Shown: piece by piece, positions 63,982 to 64,000 of the stretch | How the letters are laid out: the number at the start of each line of letters is the position of its first letter | Numbering within the stretch: position 1 is the stretch's first letter | From: JAGORM01 sp964406795 | GTDB lineage: Bacteria; Patescibacteriota; Microgenomatia; Levybacterales; GWA1-39-11 | DNA length: 64,000 nucleotides | Reading direction: 5' to 3' | Assembly: GCA_964406795.1 (NCBI GenBank) | Contig: CAYOTA010000008.1 | Coordinates: 1-64,000 of the forward strand | The notes under the pieces: generated by a model | The model's input: the letters and a program-made list of their open reading frames with translations, nothing else | What the model was told of the DNA's origin: nothing | Databases searched by the model: none | Translations under genes and position numbers: made by a program

Positions 63982-64000
63982 ATCTTTTTATTTTCTTTAA

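Noticed and set aside
1..64000. Possible UGA recoding (Gracilibacteria/SR1-like code)
   Set aside because: Several clear genes end in TGA at family-typical lengths, for example the S41 peptidase, MFS, Lgt-like and RuvC genes; no in-frame UGA is needed to complete any family.
63838..64000. CRISPR array at the end of the window
   Set aside because: Units are contiguous 61-bp tandem copies with no variable spacers and no cas genes nearby.

Overview
The window is AT-rich, gene-dense and bacterial, and looks like a chromosomal segment of a Candidate Phyla Radiation (Patescibacteria) genome, most likely of the Microgenomates (OP11) type. The reasons are very short or overlapping gene spacing, compact versions of housekeeping proteins, a rpsF-ssb-rpsR block with no bL9 gene, an archaeal-type short PurA, a monoderm type IV pilus locus without outer-membrane secretin genes, and many membrane-anchored surface proteins with Pro/Thr linkers. 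The lineage is inferred; there is no rRNA gene in the window to confirm it. UGA acts as an ordinary stop codon (for example at the ends of the S41 peptidase and MFS genes), so this is not a recoded Gracilibacteria/SR1 genome.

Layout. 1-5.7 kb: PadR-like regulator, prfA, rpmE, DMT permease, GIY-YIG protein, hisS, an acetyltransferase and a TrpR-related YerC regulator. 5.7-9.1 kb: a Clp-N-like protein, then a tight operon of HAD phosphatase, unknown protein and a eukaryotic-type hexokinase. 9.1-19.6 kb: HtrA protease, rpsF-ssb-rpsR, S41 peptidase, a RAYT transposase flanked by palindromes, cysS, surface proteins and dnaB. 19.7-33.3 kb: purA, tRNA-Leu with an adjacent GIY-YIG unit, M1 aminopeptidase, phosphotransferase, efp, an MFS/Lgt-like/pseudouridine synthase operon, yebC, ruvC. 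33.3-35 kb: a gene-poor, repeat-rich accessory patch beside a Xer-type recombinase. 35-43.2 kb: GH37 trehalase-like protein, SIMPL protein, then a cell-wall cluster (folD, MurF-like ligase, alpha/beta hydrolase, DegT aminotransferase, FemAB transferase). 43.3-51.3 kb: a second RAYT with its own hairpins, an Rpf-like muralytic protein, a hydrolase, gyrA, ppa, gyrB. 51.3-63.1 kb: a full type IV pilus assembly locus (pilC, pilT, pilB on the minus strand; five or more pilins, pilD, pilM, pilN, pilO on the plus strand), with a 100-N assembly gap inside the first pilin. The window ends with trmD and 61-bp tandem repeats.

How it works together. Core information processing (release factor, tRNA synthetases, ribosomal proteins, replicative helicase, gyrase, RuvC, SSB, pol III delta prime) is interleaved with envelope functions. 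Trehalase-like and hexokinase genes could together feed glucose into glucose-6-phosphate. The pilus locus is self-contained apart from an outer-membrane pore, which fits a single-membrane, episymbiont-like cell.

Most notable observations: (1) a window-wide pattern in which a -10 hexamer lies only 6-9 nt upstream of the start codon, implying leaderless mRNAs as a common mode; (2) two dyads of identical geometry (ACTTT-N8-AAAGT, centres 23 bp apart) at the start of the TrpR-related gene; (3) a GIY-YIG gene lying between a tRNA-Leu and a split duplicate of that tRNA's 5' end; (4) two RAYT transposases each with a separate palindrome family; (5) a 1.5-kb repeat patch with inverted shared motifs next to a tyrosine recombinase. 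All were found by reading the sequence; none was tested by database search.
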